A stretch of DNA of 64,000 bases from Galerina marginata. Its lineage: Eukaryota; Basidiomycota; Agaricomycetes; Agaricales; Galerinaceae. Made by a program: the position numbers and the translations under genes. The stretch is taken from assembly GCA_023014335.1 (NCBI GenBank), contig JAECYW010000004.1:1922001-1986000 (forward strand). Reading direction: 5' to 3'. Numbering within the stretch: the first letter of the stretch is position 1; each line of letters opens with the position of its first letter. Below, in pieces: positions 15,034-26,474 of the stretch. Under the pieces are notes generated by a model that saw only the letters and a program-made list of their open reading frames with translations, was not told where the DNA came from and searched no databases.

Positions 15034-18000
15034 ATGAAGCTAGCGGCGCGAATCCTTCGAAAATCGCTCTCCATTGGACCATCCTCACTATCCAAACCAA
15101 CCTCCCGATCTTCTCGAATAGTGACATCTATCGTCTCTCTAATGATGCCCAGGTATTCAGCAACTCCAACAACTCCGCAGAGCGTAAATCCCGTCAACGT
15201 TCCACCAATGTCATATGGCAATGGTACCCCGCCACAACTCCCTCGTGGCGTCCACTCGACTCTGGTCGCCTCACCATCAGGTCTGAGTCTCAACCGCCCC
15301 ATGCCCCCGCCGGAGGCGATAACTCCAAGGCCAGTTGATGTGGCGCAACCGCAAAAAGTGAGTTGACTCTCCCCAACGTCATATATACCCTTGTGATTGC
15401 TCAACGGATCTTATCGATTTCGACCCAGCCTACGACCCAGAATCCTAGAAGTCACAATAGCGGTGGACAAGGCTCCAAGGCAGCCTTTGGAAATACCTCG
15501 ATTGATGTGGAACATCCACCCACGACCACTAAGCACCAAAGACCAAAACCTATGGCAACACCGTTGTCTACATTGGGCACCTTTACAAAGCCACCGTTAG
15601 CTTCAAACGTATCTTTTTTCAGGACCGAGGCGGTTAACTCGTGTGCTGCTCCTCCGGCCGAACGGCGTACGGTGACGAACAAAAGAGTCAAACAAGCGGA
15701 ATCTACACCAATGCTCGCTGTTCAACCACAGAATGGTGAATGCATGGCGATCGACAGGGTGTCAGACCTGGATCACTCAGTGCTTCCAAGCCAACCCGTT
15801 GCAAGCCCCACCCATGAGCCTCATCTTCCTCCTAGAAAACCACCACAATCTGCGCTTCAGGAACTATTTCAACGGATAGACGATTTGAAAGCTATGATAA
15901 AGGACGCCGAAAGCCTCGAGCAACGCCAAATGTACCAGGGGAAATTGGACAACTTCTTGGCGAAATCACATCAAATTTTATGCCCCCGGCCTTCTGTGTT
16001 CAAAATGCAGCCATCGCGAGGTACTCCTGTGGTTACGGTCACCTCGTGCCATGATCCCAAACCCAACGCTTTACCACCACCACACTCGTCGAACAGTCGC
16101 AAAGTGACCTTGTGGCCGTCGGCTTCATCGCATATCCCAGATGATCCATTGAAGGCTTCTTCACCCATATCATCGTCTACACCCTTAGCGCTGGTCGAAC
16201 CCGATCGCCCACGGCCTAGAACCGGGAAGAAAAAGGTCGCGTCGATGGCAAAAGGGAAAGCCTGTGGTGAGCAAATGCTGGTCGACAACCTGCCCGACGT
16301 ACGTCGGGAAAGCGATCCTTTGGCAACAAAACAACCTGTTGCTTGCCCAAGTCGACGGTTGACCAATTATTCCGAGGTACAATCGGAGGGCATGTCAACA
16401 CCTTTGCCAGTGATAACCAGCTTCCGGGATGCCAAGAAGACTCCCAAACTACTGCGAGATTTGAAGCAGCTTAAAGTCCTTAGGGACAAAATTGAAGGTA
16501 TCCTAGATGGACCCCACCCTCCGCCTCTATCTGATTTTGAGCTGCAATCATATCCGCACTCTGGTACTCCAGTACTTCCTTTAACAGCGCCCCACAGTGC
16601 AATGCACAACATCGCACCACCGTGGTCAGCTAAGGACCCAAAGACAATGAAGAGTGCCTTGGAAAAGTTTGCGATCTCCCGCAAGGGTGACGTTGGCTCA
16701 GACCCGACTACCAAACAGATGAATGCCAAGAAGAAAACAACCGCCCGACAGTCTACCAGCCTAGCGCAAAGGAATGATGGCAGCTTTGATGCTCCTGCGA
16801 ATAGCGGTGATGCTCCTGCCAGCAGTTCTGTTGTGCCTATGCAGCGCTCGATGTCGGGCCATGTGCTTTCCTCTTCTAAATCATTTTCATTACATGCAAG
16901 TCAGGCGGAAACCAGCCCCGCCCTGTCCGAAGGAAGTCAAAAAATCAATGGAGCCTCTAAACGGACGAGAAAGAACTATGCAATGTCCATTTTGCCTGTA
17001 AGCCTTCGCCTGCTTGATCCTTTAATAAGAACTAACAGTTTCTTTTCTCTCCACCTCAGGATGCCGAAATGCAAATAGGAATTGAATCTGCTTCCTTCGA
17101 AGCGGACTATATGGCGGAAATGGACGCACTATTAGGGAATGCCTTTCCGCCTGGTGATTCGCATAATATGTCGTCGACGTGAGTTCCCTTTGGTGGCTCA
17201 GTCTGTCGAAATTTTTAATTTATTTAGCAGCGACGACCTGTCGACGGTATTTAGTCCTTATGGTCCGACGTACCATCAGGACGGAGACCCAGTCGTGGAT
17301 TACGAGTATGATGATATCCTGCAGTGTCCCTTCCCCATCCTCAATGTGTATCAAGGACAAGATCAGTCGTTCATCGGAAGCTTTCCTGGTACCCCTTCCT
17401 CTTCAGAGTCAGCAAACGATACCTTCCCGCTGCACACGGATGACCAGTTATTCAGTCTGGATCGGCCCACAGAAGAGTTCAATCCACTTGGTATTGATTC
17501 TTCTGGTTCCTTTGGTCATCGTCCCCAGATCGAAGGGAACGAAACCACAGCATCTATCCTGCCGATTGAGTCTGAAGCGACAATCTCTGAAATTGTGGAC
17601 ACCAACATCCCCTTCCGGCGCACAGAGGAATCTAACGTTGATTCGTCTGGTTCATTCAACATGAACGAAACCACAGTCCAGCAGTCGCCGGTTGGTTCTG
17701 TTATTCTGGTGCCACAGCCGCTTGCATCAAGCAAACCCTTGCAATTTTCATCAAAGTCAACATCGCAAGTACCACCCCTAGATAGTTCCCAACTTGGAGG
17801 TTCTAGAGCACTGGATGCCACAGGTTCTTTAACGCATGAGACGATATCTGACCGAAAGTCAAACAACAAGCAACCCCAAGAAAGCATTGATTCTGGAGGA
17901 ACTAATTTAGCCTCATCAGCGTTGTCTGATATTCCAACCATTGCGGCAACTGGCGTCAATAATGCTTCGACATGGCTGGTTAAAACCAACAGGTCCGGTT

Positions 18001-19695
18001 CTGCGCTGCAATATAATACTGACACAGCGGCTCTCGTTTTCGCACTGGGAAAGAACAATGAAAGTCGGCGTGTTAAGGTCCAGGCAGTGTCGTCATCCTT
18101 CGACAGTCTGCACCTTGGAGTTGACCCAACCAACACAACTCAAGGCAGTCCTCGAGCCGATGCCCAAACTGAGGACCAGAAGGGCGACGCGGGTGCCTCG
18201 ACGGCTTCAAGTCCTCTGCCCGGTGAACACACGCTTCCGGAACCAGGTCCAAACCCACCCAATATGCCACCCCCGGTATATATCCCAACCCGGTCGAAAT
18301 ATGCCCATTCTGGCCCAGAACAGTGGCGTTTTTCAAGCTTTCCGGCTCCTAAGGTCACCCTTGAAGTCCAAGATGTAGAAATGGCAGATGACGAGTTGAA
18401 AGAGGAGGATATACCTGTGGCGTCAGGCCAAACACCTTATGTCCAGTGAGCTTCCTACCTACCGATTATGTCGTCAAAACCAACTTATCGTGTTCAGTAC
18501 GGTGCAGGTAGTAGACGACCCCATTCCCATGGATGTGGATGTCCCAGAAGTCAATATGCTTTTCGATGTAAGCTTCTTCCAAGCGCCTGCATCCACTGGC
18601 GTTGGCTGACGTTTTTAACCATAACAGACCAGTGAAGACAATGCTTGTTTCCATTGTTCCGACGTCGATATCGAGATGGCAGATGCAGAAGAAATTACCT
18701 ATCTATCGCTGATTGATATCGAGATGGACGATGATACCATTACAGCCTATTCTCCTGGTGTTTCTCCTGCGTTAACATCGCATATGGGCCCTTTGTGGGG
18801 AGCTGGCCAGCTGCCATCCGTTGCCGGTCCCATTGAATTGGCTGGATCTTTTGTTTTTGGAAACAGTGTTTCGAGTGAAATATGCCCATCTAGAACCCCA
18901 GAAGAACCTGTTGACATGGACGTCGTGCTTGAAGACAATCTGAGTACTGGAAAGTCTCATGAAAAGGATGCCGTTCCAGAGAGTCCAGGCCACATTGCAC
19001 CTAAAGAGGATGACCAGGAAGGTGCTTTCGGATCCTCTGCCCAGGATTCGGAGAAGGAGAGTTTGTCTGGGGGGGACGAGTTGGCACCCACGCCACCTAG
19101 CCTTGCGCGAAATGGCGCGTTCGACAGTGTATCAGGGTCGCCCAAGAAATTTGAATCGTTTAACTGTGTCGATGAATTTTTTAAGCCTTGCGGTCTGCGC
19201 CCAGAAATTTCGTATACAGAGAAGTCACCGAAGACCAGTAGCGTCAGCGATATTCCTGAAGAGCAGCCTAAACATAAGGCTGATCCGTCGAAGCAGAAGA
19301 AAGGAGCATTTGCTAGCCAGACAAAAGCGTTCAAGGCGTCATATCACCGGCCAGCACGCAAGACTCAGAAAGCCGCTCTGAGTATTCCAAAACTTGCCGA
19401 GGTCGATCACAGCCCGACCACCCTCAGGTCCGTGTACAGGAAGGCGTTGAATGGCCCTTTGCTCGGTTCGCGCGTCGTCGAGGTAGCAGAACAGTGTGAG
19501 AGCCGAGGACTCTCCTGTCCATCTTTGGACGAAACTACATCCTCAATAAACTCTGCCACTATCGATCCCGAAAACGAACTTCACATACCTGGCGCGTATC
19601 CTGAATACCCTTCGTTGGAACCGGCAGGTTACAGAGGCTTCATCTACACCTGGTTCCAAACAACCTCTAGAGCCGCTCTCCATCGGTGTCTCTGA
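15034..19695 (+). CDS. Large Ser/Pro/acidic-rich disordered protein of unknown function
   Basis: I do not recognise a family. Five GT-AG introns join six exons in one frame: 15358-15428, 16998-17061, about 17179-17227, about 18442-18496 and about 18569-18627, giving a protein of very roughly 1,450 residues. It is dominated by Ser, Pro, Thr and acidic residues, as expected for an intrinsically disordered protein. Visible elements: a short helical segment (LQELFQRIDDLKAMIKDAE, about 15855-15905), an acidic amphipathic segment MAEMDALLGNAF (about 17110), recurring SSGSF motifs followed by NETT (about 17500 and 17650), and a run of DVDIEMADAEE/DIEMDDD motifs (about 18660-18735). Proline-directed SP/TP sites are common. 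The best guess is a basidiomycete-specific regulatory or scaffold phosphoprotein. The start ATG at 15034 is the first in frame; an upstream exon cannot be excluded. Confidence 0.65.
17226..17230 (+). other. NAGNAG tandem 3' splice acceptor in the disordered-protein gene
   Basis: The third intron ends in TTTAGCAG. Cutting at either AG keeps the same frame and adds or drops a single Ser codon (Thr-Ser-Asp-Asp versus Thr-Asp-Asp). This is a typical tandem acceptor that can give two isoforms. Confidence 0.5.
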
Positions 19696-19872
19696 GGCCG
19701 TGTCCTACCTAGCTGCTGTCCTGCTCTGCAGCACCCTCCTCCATGGGATTCCTTCTTTGTTGTCAGTTTGAATCTCTTTTCCCTTGTGCTTCCTTGATGG
19801 CTTACTGGCAGCAAGACAGGACCTTCATTATTTTATTTTTCACACAATAGTCATATACTAGTCATATAGCAT

Positions 19873-20235
19873 TCATTCTGGTAGGAGTTCCGTTACCATG
19901 CCTGAAAACTGCTTTAACTGCCTTTGTTTTAGGTTAATTGTATCACTAACAAGACTGTGTATCTGTATCATCTCATCTGGGACGTGATTGTATTCAGCTC
20001 TTTTCAATTCTCGTTGCTCCAACTTCTCTGCGTGAATCTGTTGTCTGTCTTGTACTCCATTTTCTTCCATCTTTATAGCAGGAGAATCGAATATTCCCAC
20101 CTGAGAGGCCTCTTTTCTCGGCCTGGGTATTTCTTTTAGTGCTCGTAATTCAGTGGAATGTGCGAGGAAATTGTGGCAGTGCCTTCCACTTCCCCCGTAA
20201 ACAAGGATGGCTACCTCGAAGATGTCTTTTCGCAA
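19873..20235 (-). CDS. Hypothetical small helical protein (uncertain)
   Basis: Open frame of up to 120 codons. Its C-terminal two thirds is hydrophilic and predicted helical, with heptad-like spacing (RQQIHAEKLEQRELKRAEYN, then MIQIHSLVSDTINLKQRQLK) and ends VTELLPE. No family is recognised and no clear promoter or intron frame was found. The N-terminal third is less protein-like, so the true start may be an internal Met or an upstream exon. It could equally be a chance frame opposite the plus-strand ORFs here. Confidence 0.25.
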   Translation of the reverse strand: MRKDIFEVAILVYGGSGRHCHNFLAHSTELRALKEIPRPRKEASQVGIFDSPAIKMEENGVQDRQQIHAEKLEQRELKRAEYNHVPDEMIQIHSLVSDTINLKQRQLKQFSGMVTELLPE

Positions 20236-20612
20236 ATTTCAAAGCAAGCCAACACATCTGGGCTGGTGTGCATGGGATATGGGTTTGCCCTCAAAGGTAG
20301 CCTTTCCACCGTCGATCCGCACTGACGAACTCAGGACCTCGACTTGCTCATCGGAGACTCTAACCGTGACATGGAAATTACCACGGGAGATTTTTTTTGC
20401 AGCGTGCTACTTTCGGGTTGGGAGTCTCTGATACATACTTGCGACAAGTTCCCCAACTATGGCGCAAAAGTAGGGACATCATTTCATATAATTGCTTCAG
20501 CCTTTGGAATGAGAGTGTCTACATGCTCTATGTCGTAGGTGTGAAGATTGAAGTGCTGGACACTCATGCCCGGAACTCGGTTCTCAGAGGAGTGCTTTGA
20601 GCTAAACTCGTC

Positions 20613-20792
20613 ATGGGCAAATCCAATCGGCTACGCAGCGAGGACAAAGAATGGCGTCCGGATCCTGCCTCTATTTCTCTCTCGAAGAGCCGATATGAAT
20701 TGCACCATCTATACCCAAAGAACCGTTATCCTCACCTTGAGAGGACACAACAGCGGCAAAAGTTGCTTCCAGAGCTAGCAGAGCGTAAATAG
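20613..20792 (+). CDS. Hypothetical 59-residue basic protein or terminal exon (uncertain)
   Basis: ATG at 20613 opens 59 codons to TAG at 20790-20792. The product is charged and basic (starts MGKSNRLRSEDKEWRPDP, includes YELHHLYPKNRYPHLE, ends LLPELAERK) and looks more like real protein than random frame. It may be a small gene or the last exon of a gene whose earlier exons lie at 20158-20600, where an ATG at 20158 opens about 46 codons before a possible GT donor at 20297. I could not join them in frame. Confidence 0.25.
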   Translation: MGKSNRLRSEDKEWRPDPASISLSKSRYELHHLYPKNRYPHLERTQQRQKLLPELAERK

Positions 20793-21227
20793 GAAGAGAC
20801 GAAACAATCGTCGATCAGTTCAAGAGAAAGCGCTCTCATTGACTATATCTCAAAAAAATTGATAAATCTGTATGAAAGACTAGGATGGTAGGTCAGATAC
20901 GCCAAAGCACGCCTTTATTCAAGGGAGCAAGGTAGAAGTCTGGCTGTTCGTTCGTACAGTCTTTCCAAAGAGCTGATTACATAAAAGTGAGCTAGACTCA
21001 GCTAGTTGCCTCCACTGGAGGTGGGCGACAGCAAATCTATTTTTGTACACATGAAAAACCTACTTACTCTTCAACCGCAACTCCCAGCTATTGATCTGGC
21101 ACTGAATCCTTACGAGTCCGCTTCCTCACTTCTCTCAGGTGCACCATTAGGGAAATATAATTTCCCGAATCTGCGGGGCCATGCCATCTAATGATCTAAT
21201 TCAAGCATTCACAGTGGGGCAGGAAAC

Positions 21228-21235
21228 TGACGTCA
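21228..21235. promoter_or_regulatory. CRE-type site TGACGTCA upstream of the SMP/C2 gene
   Basis: Perfect palindromic ATF/CREB-class site TGACGTCA, 56 bp before the ATG at 21292. A TATA-like CATATAAA follows near 21250. Site identity is seen; use by a bZIP factor is inferred. Confidence 0.35.
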
Positions 21236-21291
21236 AGTGATGTCTGATCCATATAAACCTCAGTTTCCCTTTCTGTAGTGCGACCGCTACT

Positions 21292-24200
21292 ATGTCAGAA
21301 CCCAACGAACCAGGTCAGAACGACCATGGCAAGAACAACGAGCGCGAAGTTACGGACCCTATCACCCACCTTCCGCTGACGATTCACGATGCAGACGCGG
21401 TGGAGCTCCAGCGCATCCCACCCCCGCTCACAGCGTCTGAGGAGAAGAAGCACCGAGAAAAGGATGGTGACGAGACTGAGCGGGCGACCAATGCTCGGCA
21501 CGCAGGGATGGAGGACATGGTACGCGAAACGCTGCACGGGAAGTGGTGGGAGGACCCGATTGGCGATCAGCGCAAAACGAGGATTCAGACAAGTGCCGTG
21601 GCTGCCGGTGCAGCGACTGTGGGTGCCTTGGGTGCATTAGTGTTGTGGTCTTTCTTTTCAGCTGTTCTTGGGAATGGTGGGAAGGCTGGGTTGGGCTGGG
21701 TTGGGTTTTTCCTTGCACCCTTTGCGTGTTGCTTGCTTGGATTAGGAGTCGGTGCTGCCAGTTTGTCGCTAGGAGTCTATCAACATTCACAGCCGTTACC
21801 TCAGGCTCATAGCCCCTCAATAAATCAAGATCGTCAACAACATGTAAGTCACGGTTAATTCTGCTTTTTGCTATCTTATTCCTGGTCTTACATGTTTTTA
21901 ACTCAGGACCAATCCCTAAATAAAGATGAATCCGAGCCCGAATCCGCAGAATGGCTTAACTCACTCCTCAACTCCGTCTGGCCGATCGTTAACCCGGCGT
22001 TGTTCACCTCTGTCGCGGACATGCTCGAGGACGCCATGCAAGCCACGCTCCCGAAACTGGTGCGCCGTGTGCGCGTCGCCGACATCGGACAGGGCTCAGA
22101 CTCGGTGCGCATCCTCGGAGTGCGTCAGCTGGACGTGGGCTCTGCTATGCGGGATGTGGACGGGATGAAAGCTGAAGAAGGCGATTTCGTGAACATGGAG
22201 CTTGCGCTAGCGTACCGCGCGAAAGAGACTACGGTGAAAGGCATCCGGGAACGGTCTGCCAATGCACATTTGCTCATGGAATTTTGGACTTCAGGAGGCA
22301 TTATGATTCCCGTCTGGGTTGACTTGACGGGATTCCTAGCAACCATACGCGTCCGCATTCAGCTGACGCCAAACCCGCCGTTTTTGTCCGTCATGACCCT
22401 TGCGCTCCTTGGGCTTCCTGCGGTCACGCTGAAATGCACGCCACTGGCCAAAGGTTTCTTGAACGTGATGGACGTACCAGGGCTGTCGGGATGGTTGCAG
22501 AAGAGCATCAATATGGCCGTGGAGGAGTATGTAGCGCCGCGGAGTCTGACCTTGGATTTGAAGACACTGTTGATGGGACGAGAGAAGATGGACACGGATG
22601 CTGTGGGTGTGGTCATCTTGACTGTACGGTATGCGGAAGGGTACAAAAGTGGAGATGCGGGCAAGATCTTCAAGTCCAGCGAGGGAAAGAAGGGTGACGC
22701 CTATGTTACAGTTGGCTGGGGTAAATGGGGGAAACCTCTTTGGTCGACGAGGTGGGCTTTTTGGGATGAGTGAACAGATACAGGGAACTGAATCGATCTT
22801 ACTAGGATAATTTCTTCAGCAAAGCCCATCTGGGAGGAGACAACAGCCCTTCTTGTCGGTCCTGCAGAGCTCAATGCACAAGAATCACTCCAACTCCAGC
22901 TCTGGGATTCTGGTAAAACCACTAAAATGAAATGATTAATTTTTTTACTTACTCTTTCCTCATAGATCGATTTACAGCGGATGATCTCCTCGGCAACATC
23001 CAAGTAGGCCTTAATGACCTCATGACGAACAAAGAGTCGCTCAATAGCGTATCTGTCCGTTCCGACTCATTTGTGGGCGACAATGGCGATAAATTGCCCG
23101 GCACTCTCCACTGGGAGTGTGGCTACTTTGCTAAGACCACTTTCGAGCAGCACCTGGCTCACAAACGCCATGACGCCGACAAGATCCGCGCCTCGATTGA
23201 ACAAAAAGCGGAGAGCAAGCTGCGCGAGGCTCGGGCACGGAACAACCAATCAGAAGACGACGAGGTTCGGCAGCAGAAGAAAGAAGATATGAAAGAGAAG
23301 AGCGACGAGATTGTTGCTGGATCCAGGCCGACGGCGGAGTGGCCTAGTGGGATCTTGTCTGTGAAAATCGAACAGATCAGTGGCCTGGAGGTCGAAAAGA
23401 TAAGGGAAAGCGGAGTGGAGGACGATGACAAGGTGGATGGAGATTTGCCAAGCGCCTATTGCACCGTTATTATCGACCAGCAAAGAGTATACAAGACAAG
23501 AACGAAAATGAAGAGCAATAACCCTTTCGTGAGCTATCTGACTTCTGTCATCTTTTAAGTGCTAATGCATGACGCAGTACGACGCAAGCACAGAAAAATT
23601 CATACGAGACTGGACGACTTCCGATGTTATAATATCGGTTCGGGATAACAGACTGCACGAAGCGGATCCCGTTATAGGGATTGTGGTTCTTCCCCTCCGA
23701 GAGGTTTTCAAACACAACTCTCAGTTTACTGAGTCTCTCCCTCTTGTTGGTGGAATTGGCTATGGGCGCATGCGACTTTCGCTGACGTTCCGAAGCGTAC
23801 AGCTCAAGCTTCCAAAGCGGCTCCGTGGCTGGGACCTTGGTACGCTCGAAATCTCCCCCCATGTACAACCTTCCTCGGACCTACCGCCCGAATATGCCTT
23901 ATGCAGACTCGTATTCCGTACTCTGTATGGAAAAGCTAAAATGGTCCCCAGCACCCACCATGGTGGTTGGGCTCCAAAGCGAGCCAGACACGTACGACTG
24001 CCCGTCAAGAAGCGGTACGCGTCGTGTTTACTTATCGAGCTGCGTAAGCACGCCATCGGAGCCGACCTGACCCCAGCATTCTGTACACTCTGGCTGAAAG
24101 ACATCCAGGATGAAGAGGAAGTCACCTTGTCACTTTCTGTGCGCAAGAACATGGGCACGGCCCTTGCCCATGCACGCACGAATGCCTCGTCGGATTTCGG

Positions 24201-24681
24201 TGAACATGCTGGCACACTCAAGCTGAATGTGCGCTTTTGGCCTGGGCTCAGCGGGTACCACAAGTTCATGGCAGACCACGATAAAAATATGGCAGATGTT
24301 ATGGAAGTTCTGGATTATGCAGAAGGTCAGCAGGATGCGAGCGAGCAACTTTTGGAAGATCGGGATTATTCCAGTAGTTCCGATTCGTCGTCCGACGAAG
24401 AGGACGAAGAGAGCGAGGATAAGCCGCCAGGAGGACCGTCGACCAAGAGTGACGGCCTGGCCAAGGACTTGGGTGATGGGTTTGTCGGTCAGTTCAAGGA
24501 CTTTAGGAAGAGGAAGGGCGAACTTCACCGGAAACACCGTGGGCTTATGCAATGGAAGGCAATGCGCAATGTGGCTTGGATCGGCAGAGGGGTGGAGAAT
24601 CAAGCAGCAAACTTAGGCGACAAAGTAAAGGGTACTTTTAAACATCATGACAGAAAGATCGCGATTGAGAAGGAGGTGTAA
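21292..24681 (+). CDS. SMP- and C2-domain lipid-transfer protein (Mug190/tricalbin-like)
   Basis: Likely a membrane-contact-site protein that tethers the ER to another membrane and moves lipids through an SMP domain, resembling S. pombe Mug190 and tricalbins/E-Syts. Order: charged N-terminus; two hydrophobic segments forming a hairpin (about 21600-21780); SMP domain (about 21930-22640, from WPIVNPALFTSVADMLEDA to DVPGLSGWLQKSINMAVEEY); first C2 (about 22690-23120, VTVGWGKWGKPLWSTR joined across an intron to IISSAKPIWEE); a charged linker; second C2 (about 23330-23780); then a further C2-like region and an acidic Ser/Asp/Glu tail near 24370-24430 and a basic C-terminus. Introns lie near 21844-21906, 22755-22806, 22912-22965 and 23530-23578. 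Start ATG at 21292, stop TAA at 24679. A CRE-like site sits just upstream. Confidence 0.8.
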
Positions 24682-25051
24682 TTATGAGCAACTTATGATA
24701 AACTTTGCCAGCAGATGCAGATGGAGACTCATGGAGTTTGGTCTTGTCACTGTGCCTTCATCTGGGACTCTTTTCAAGTGTATTTTCGAGTGTATTTTAG
24801 CAGGTGAATCTATATATACACGTGTATATGCGTATATACGTTTACACTGGTATACCATAATAGATAAATTGGAGTGAAGTATATTTTGCGAGATATATCG
24901 TAGGTGACTGCTCGCTGACCCCACTACTCCTTTATGATCGCGTTTCATATTTAGAAGTATCGTCGGTTACCACTGGGTGGTATGGCTGAGACGTTTGACT
25001 GTCAGCCAAATGAGGTGCGCATTGATTTGCTGTAAAGATGAAGGAAAAGTT
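24682..25051. other. Convergent 3' region with an AT-rich palindrome
   Basis: 370 bp between convergent genes. It holds alternating purine-pyrimidine sequence (about 24810-24855) including a perfect 16-bp palindrome at 24814-24829 centred on CACGTG. A tRNA-like string near 24980 does not fold properly. No gene. Confidence 0.5.
24814..24829. repeat. Perfect 16-bp palindrome centred on CACGTG
   Basis: ATATACACGTGTATAT reads identically on both strands and lies 133 bp past the SMP/C2 stop codon. It could form a hairpin in the 3' UTR of either convergent gene or be a bHLH E-box; the sequence does not decide. Confidence 0.4.
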
Positions 25052-26474
25052 TTAGCTCATGCGGGAGGGTCTATACGAGGGGCATGACTGACATTCAGGG
25101 TGTCGCTTTGCGATCAGGGTGACGATGAACAGATAAATTGCCCATCCACTAGAGAACATGCTCAAGGTGGCGACGAGGATTGACACCACCAAAGACCCTG
25201 GTGACTTGCGGTTCTGGAATTTGCAGAGGTATACGACCTGGAGTGCGGCTGGGCCAGTTACATTTAAGGGTAGATATTGCGACATCCAAGTGTAATTGTT
25301 TGAGGAGTCGATGAGATTCGGATTCTCCCAAATCTTATAGAGCTTTGAAACCAGGCCCACGTTGCCAGGGTTTGCTGGTGTGTTTTTGGTCACAGGGAAC
25401 GTCGCATTGAGTGTCTGGGCTATAACCTCCTTATGGAGAAGGTAGTTATTCGGGCTATCAATACCCAGGTCAATGCGTGCCGCTGCGTAGATGGTCTGCA
25501 TTATATTGCTTATCGGCGCGGTTAACAGGTCGTCCATAATGCGTGGGACAACACCATCGTCACCGTTGTAGTTCTGGACGAGGATGCCCTGGTCTGTTAC
25601 AGAAGCAACGGCAGTGACATTGAACGCTGGTGGCTTGGTAGAACAGTCGTGGCTTCCCATTACGGCCGGACAATATTCGAAGTTAGCCTGAATGGAGAAC
25701 AGGACAGGTGTGGTCGTGGTATTGGTCGTATATGAAGCATATACACGTTGGCCCAGGTCCTCGCTCGCTGTACGAATCCTAAGAATCAAGGCATGGTTCA
25801 GATTATCTCTCGACAAGGTGCAATTTCGACATACACTTGATCAAGAATAATGGAACGTCCATCGCCAATCTGGGACTCGGAGTTCACTGATCGCTGTAAT
25901 CCCAGGAGAGGAGCAAGTTTGCCCGGGAGAGATGTCATTGTGAACGACGTAGTCGCACTAACATCAAAAGCTCCGCTGTTCTTGCAACTGACAAGGACGG
26001 AATAGTCGATTGACCACGTTCGCAGGTCGCCAGACATATATACCCCATTTACGTCGCAGTTATTCAAGACTGAGCCATTGTACGACACTCCAGAGATGCC
26101 AGCGTTGGCCTTCTCAATTGACTGGATTGACCAAGCAAAAGTTGAATAGTTTGTCGTAAAAGTATCTCCGACGTTGAAGACGTGAGGATCACAAAGACTT
26201 CCTTCTTTTGGAACCCGATAAGGCATGAACCGATCATACCAAAACTCCTGAACGACATTAGCATCGCTCTGGAAAACGTTAATGGTCTCGTAGCCGACGA
26301 GGGCCGCTGACTTATGTGTTATGAGTTCAGCCTGGTGAGATCCGGGATAAAAAACATACCATTAAGAACCGAAAGAAAAATTATGGCGATGCAGGCACCA
26401 ATAAAAGATACTGGACCTATCCAACCCCATCGGAAAGAACGAGTTATGGGGTAGTCTAAGGAGAAAATGGCCAT
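25052..26474 (-). CDS. Predicted membrane glycoprotein, paralogue A of a tandem pair
   Basis: No functional family recognised. The start ATG (complement 26472-26474) opens an N-terminal membrane segment (TRSFRWGWIGPVSFIGACIA...IFLSVLN), followed after an intron (about 26300-26352) by a large extracytoplasmic region with several N-glycosylation sequons and conserved cysteines (SLCDPHVFNVGDTFTTNY; a CP...C motif near 25665). A second hydrophobic segment (LVATLSMFSSGWAIYLFIVT) lies close to the C-terminus, followed by a short basic Cys-containing tail. The topology suggests a two-pass protein of about 470 residues at the cell surface or in the secretory pathway. An intron near 25760-25830 restores similarity to the neighbour at 27271-28659: same order, same motifs, same intron positions. 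A tandem duplication is clear. Probably a basidiomycete-specific family. Confidence 0.7.

Larger units (their letters stand above)
19696..21291. other. Intergenic stretch with orphan short ORFs
   Basis: About 1.6 kb between the disordered-protein gene and the SMP/C2 gene. Several short, coding-looking ORFs lie on both strands between 19873 and 20792 (listed separately), but I could not splice them into one convincing gene. The last 250 bp hold a likely promoter for the SMP/C2 gene. Confidence 0.5.

Noticed and set aside
17516..18136. 206-codon open frame antisense to the disordered protein gene
   Set aside because: Shadow of the sense reading frame; the sense strand has consistent splicing and composition.
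24970..25035. tRNA-like stretch with box-A-like TATGGCTGAGA
   Set aside because: No GGTTCRANNCC box follows and the acceptor and T arms do not pair.
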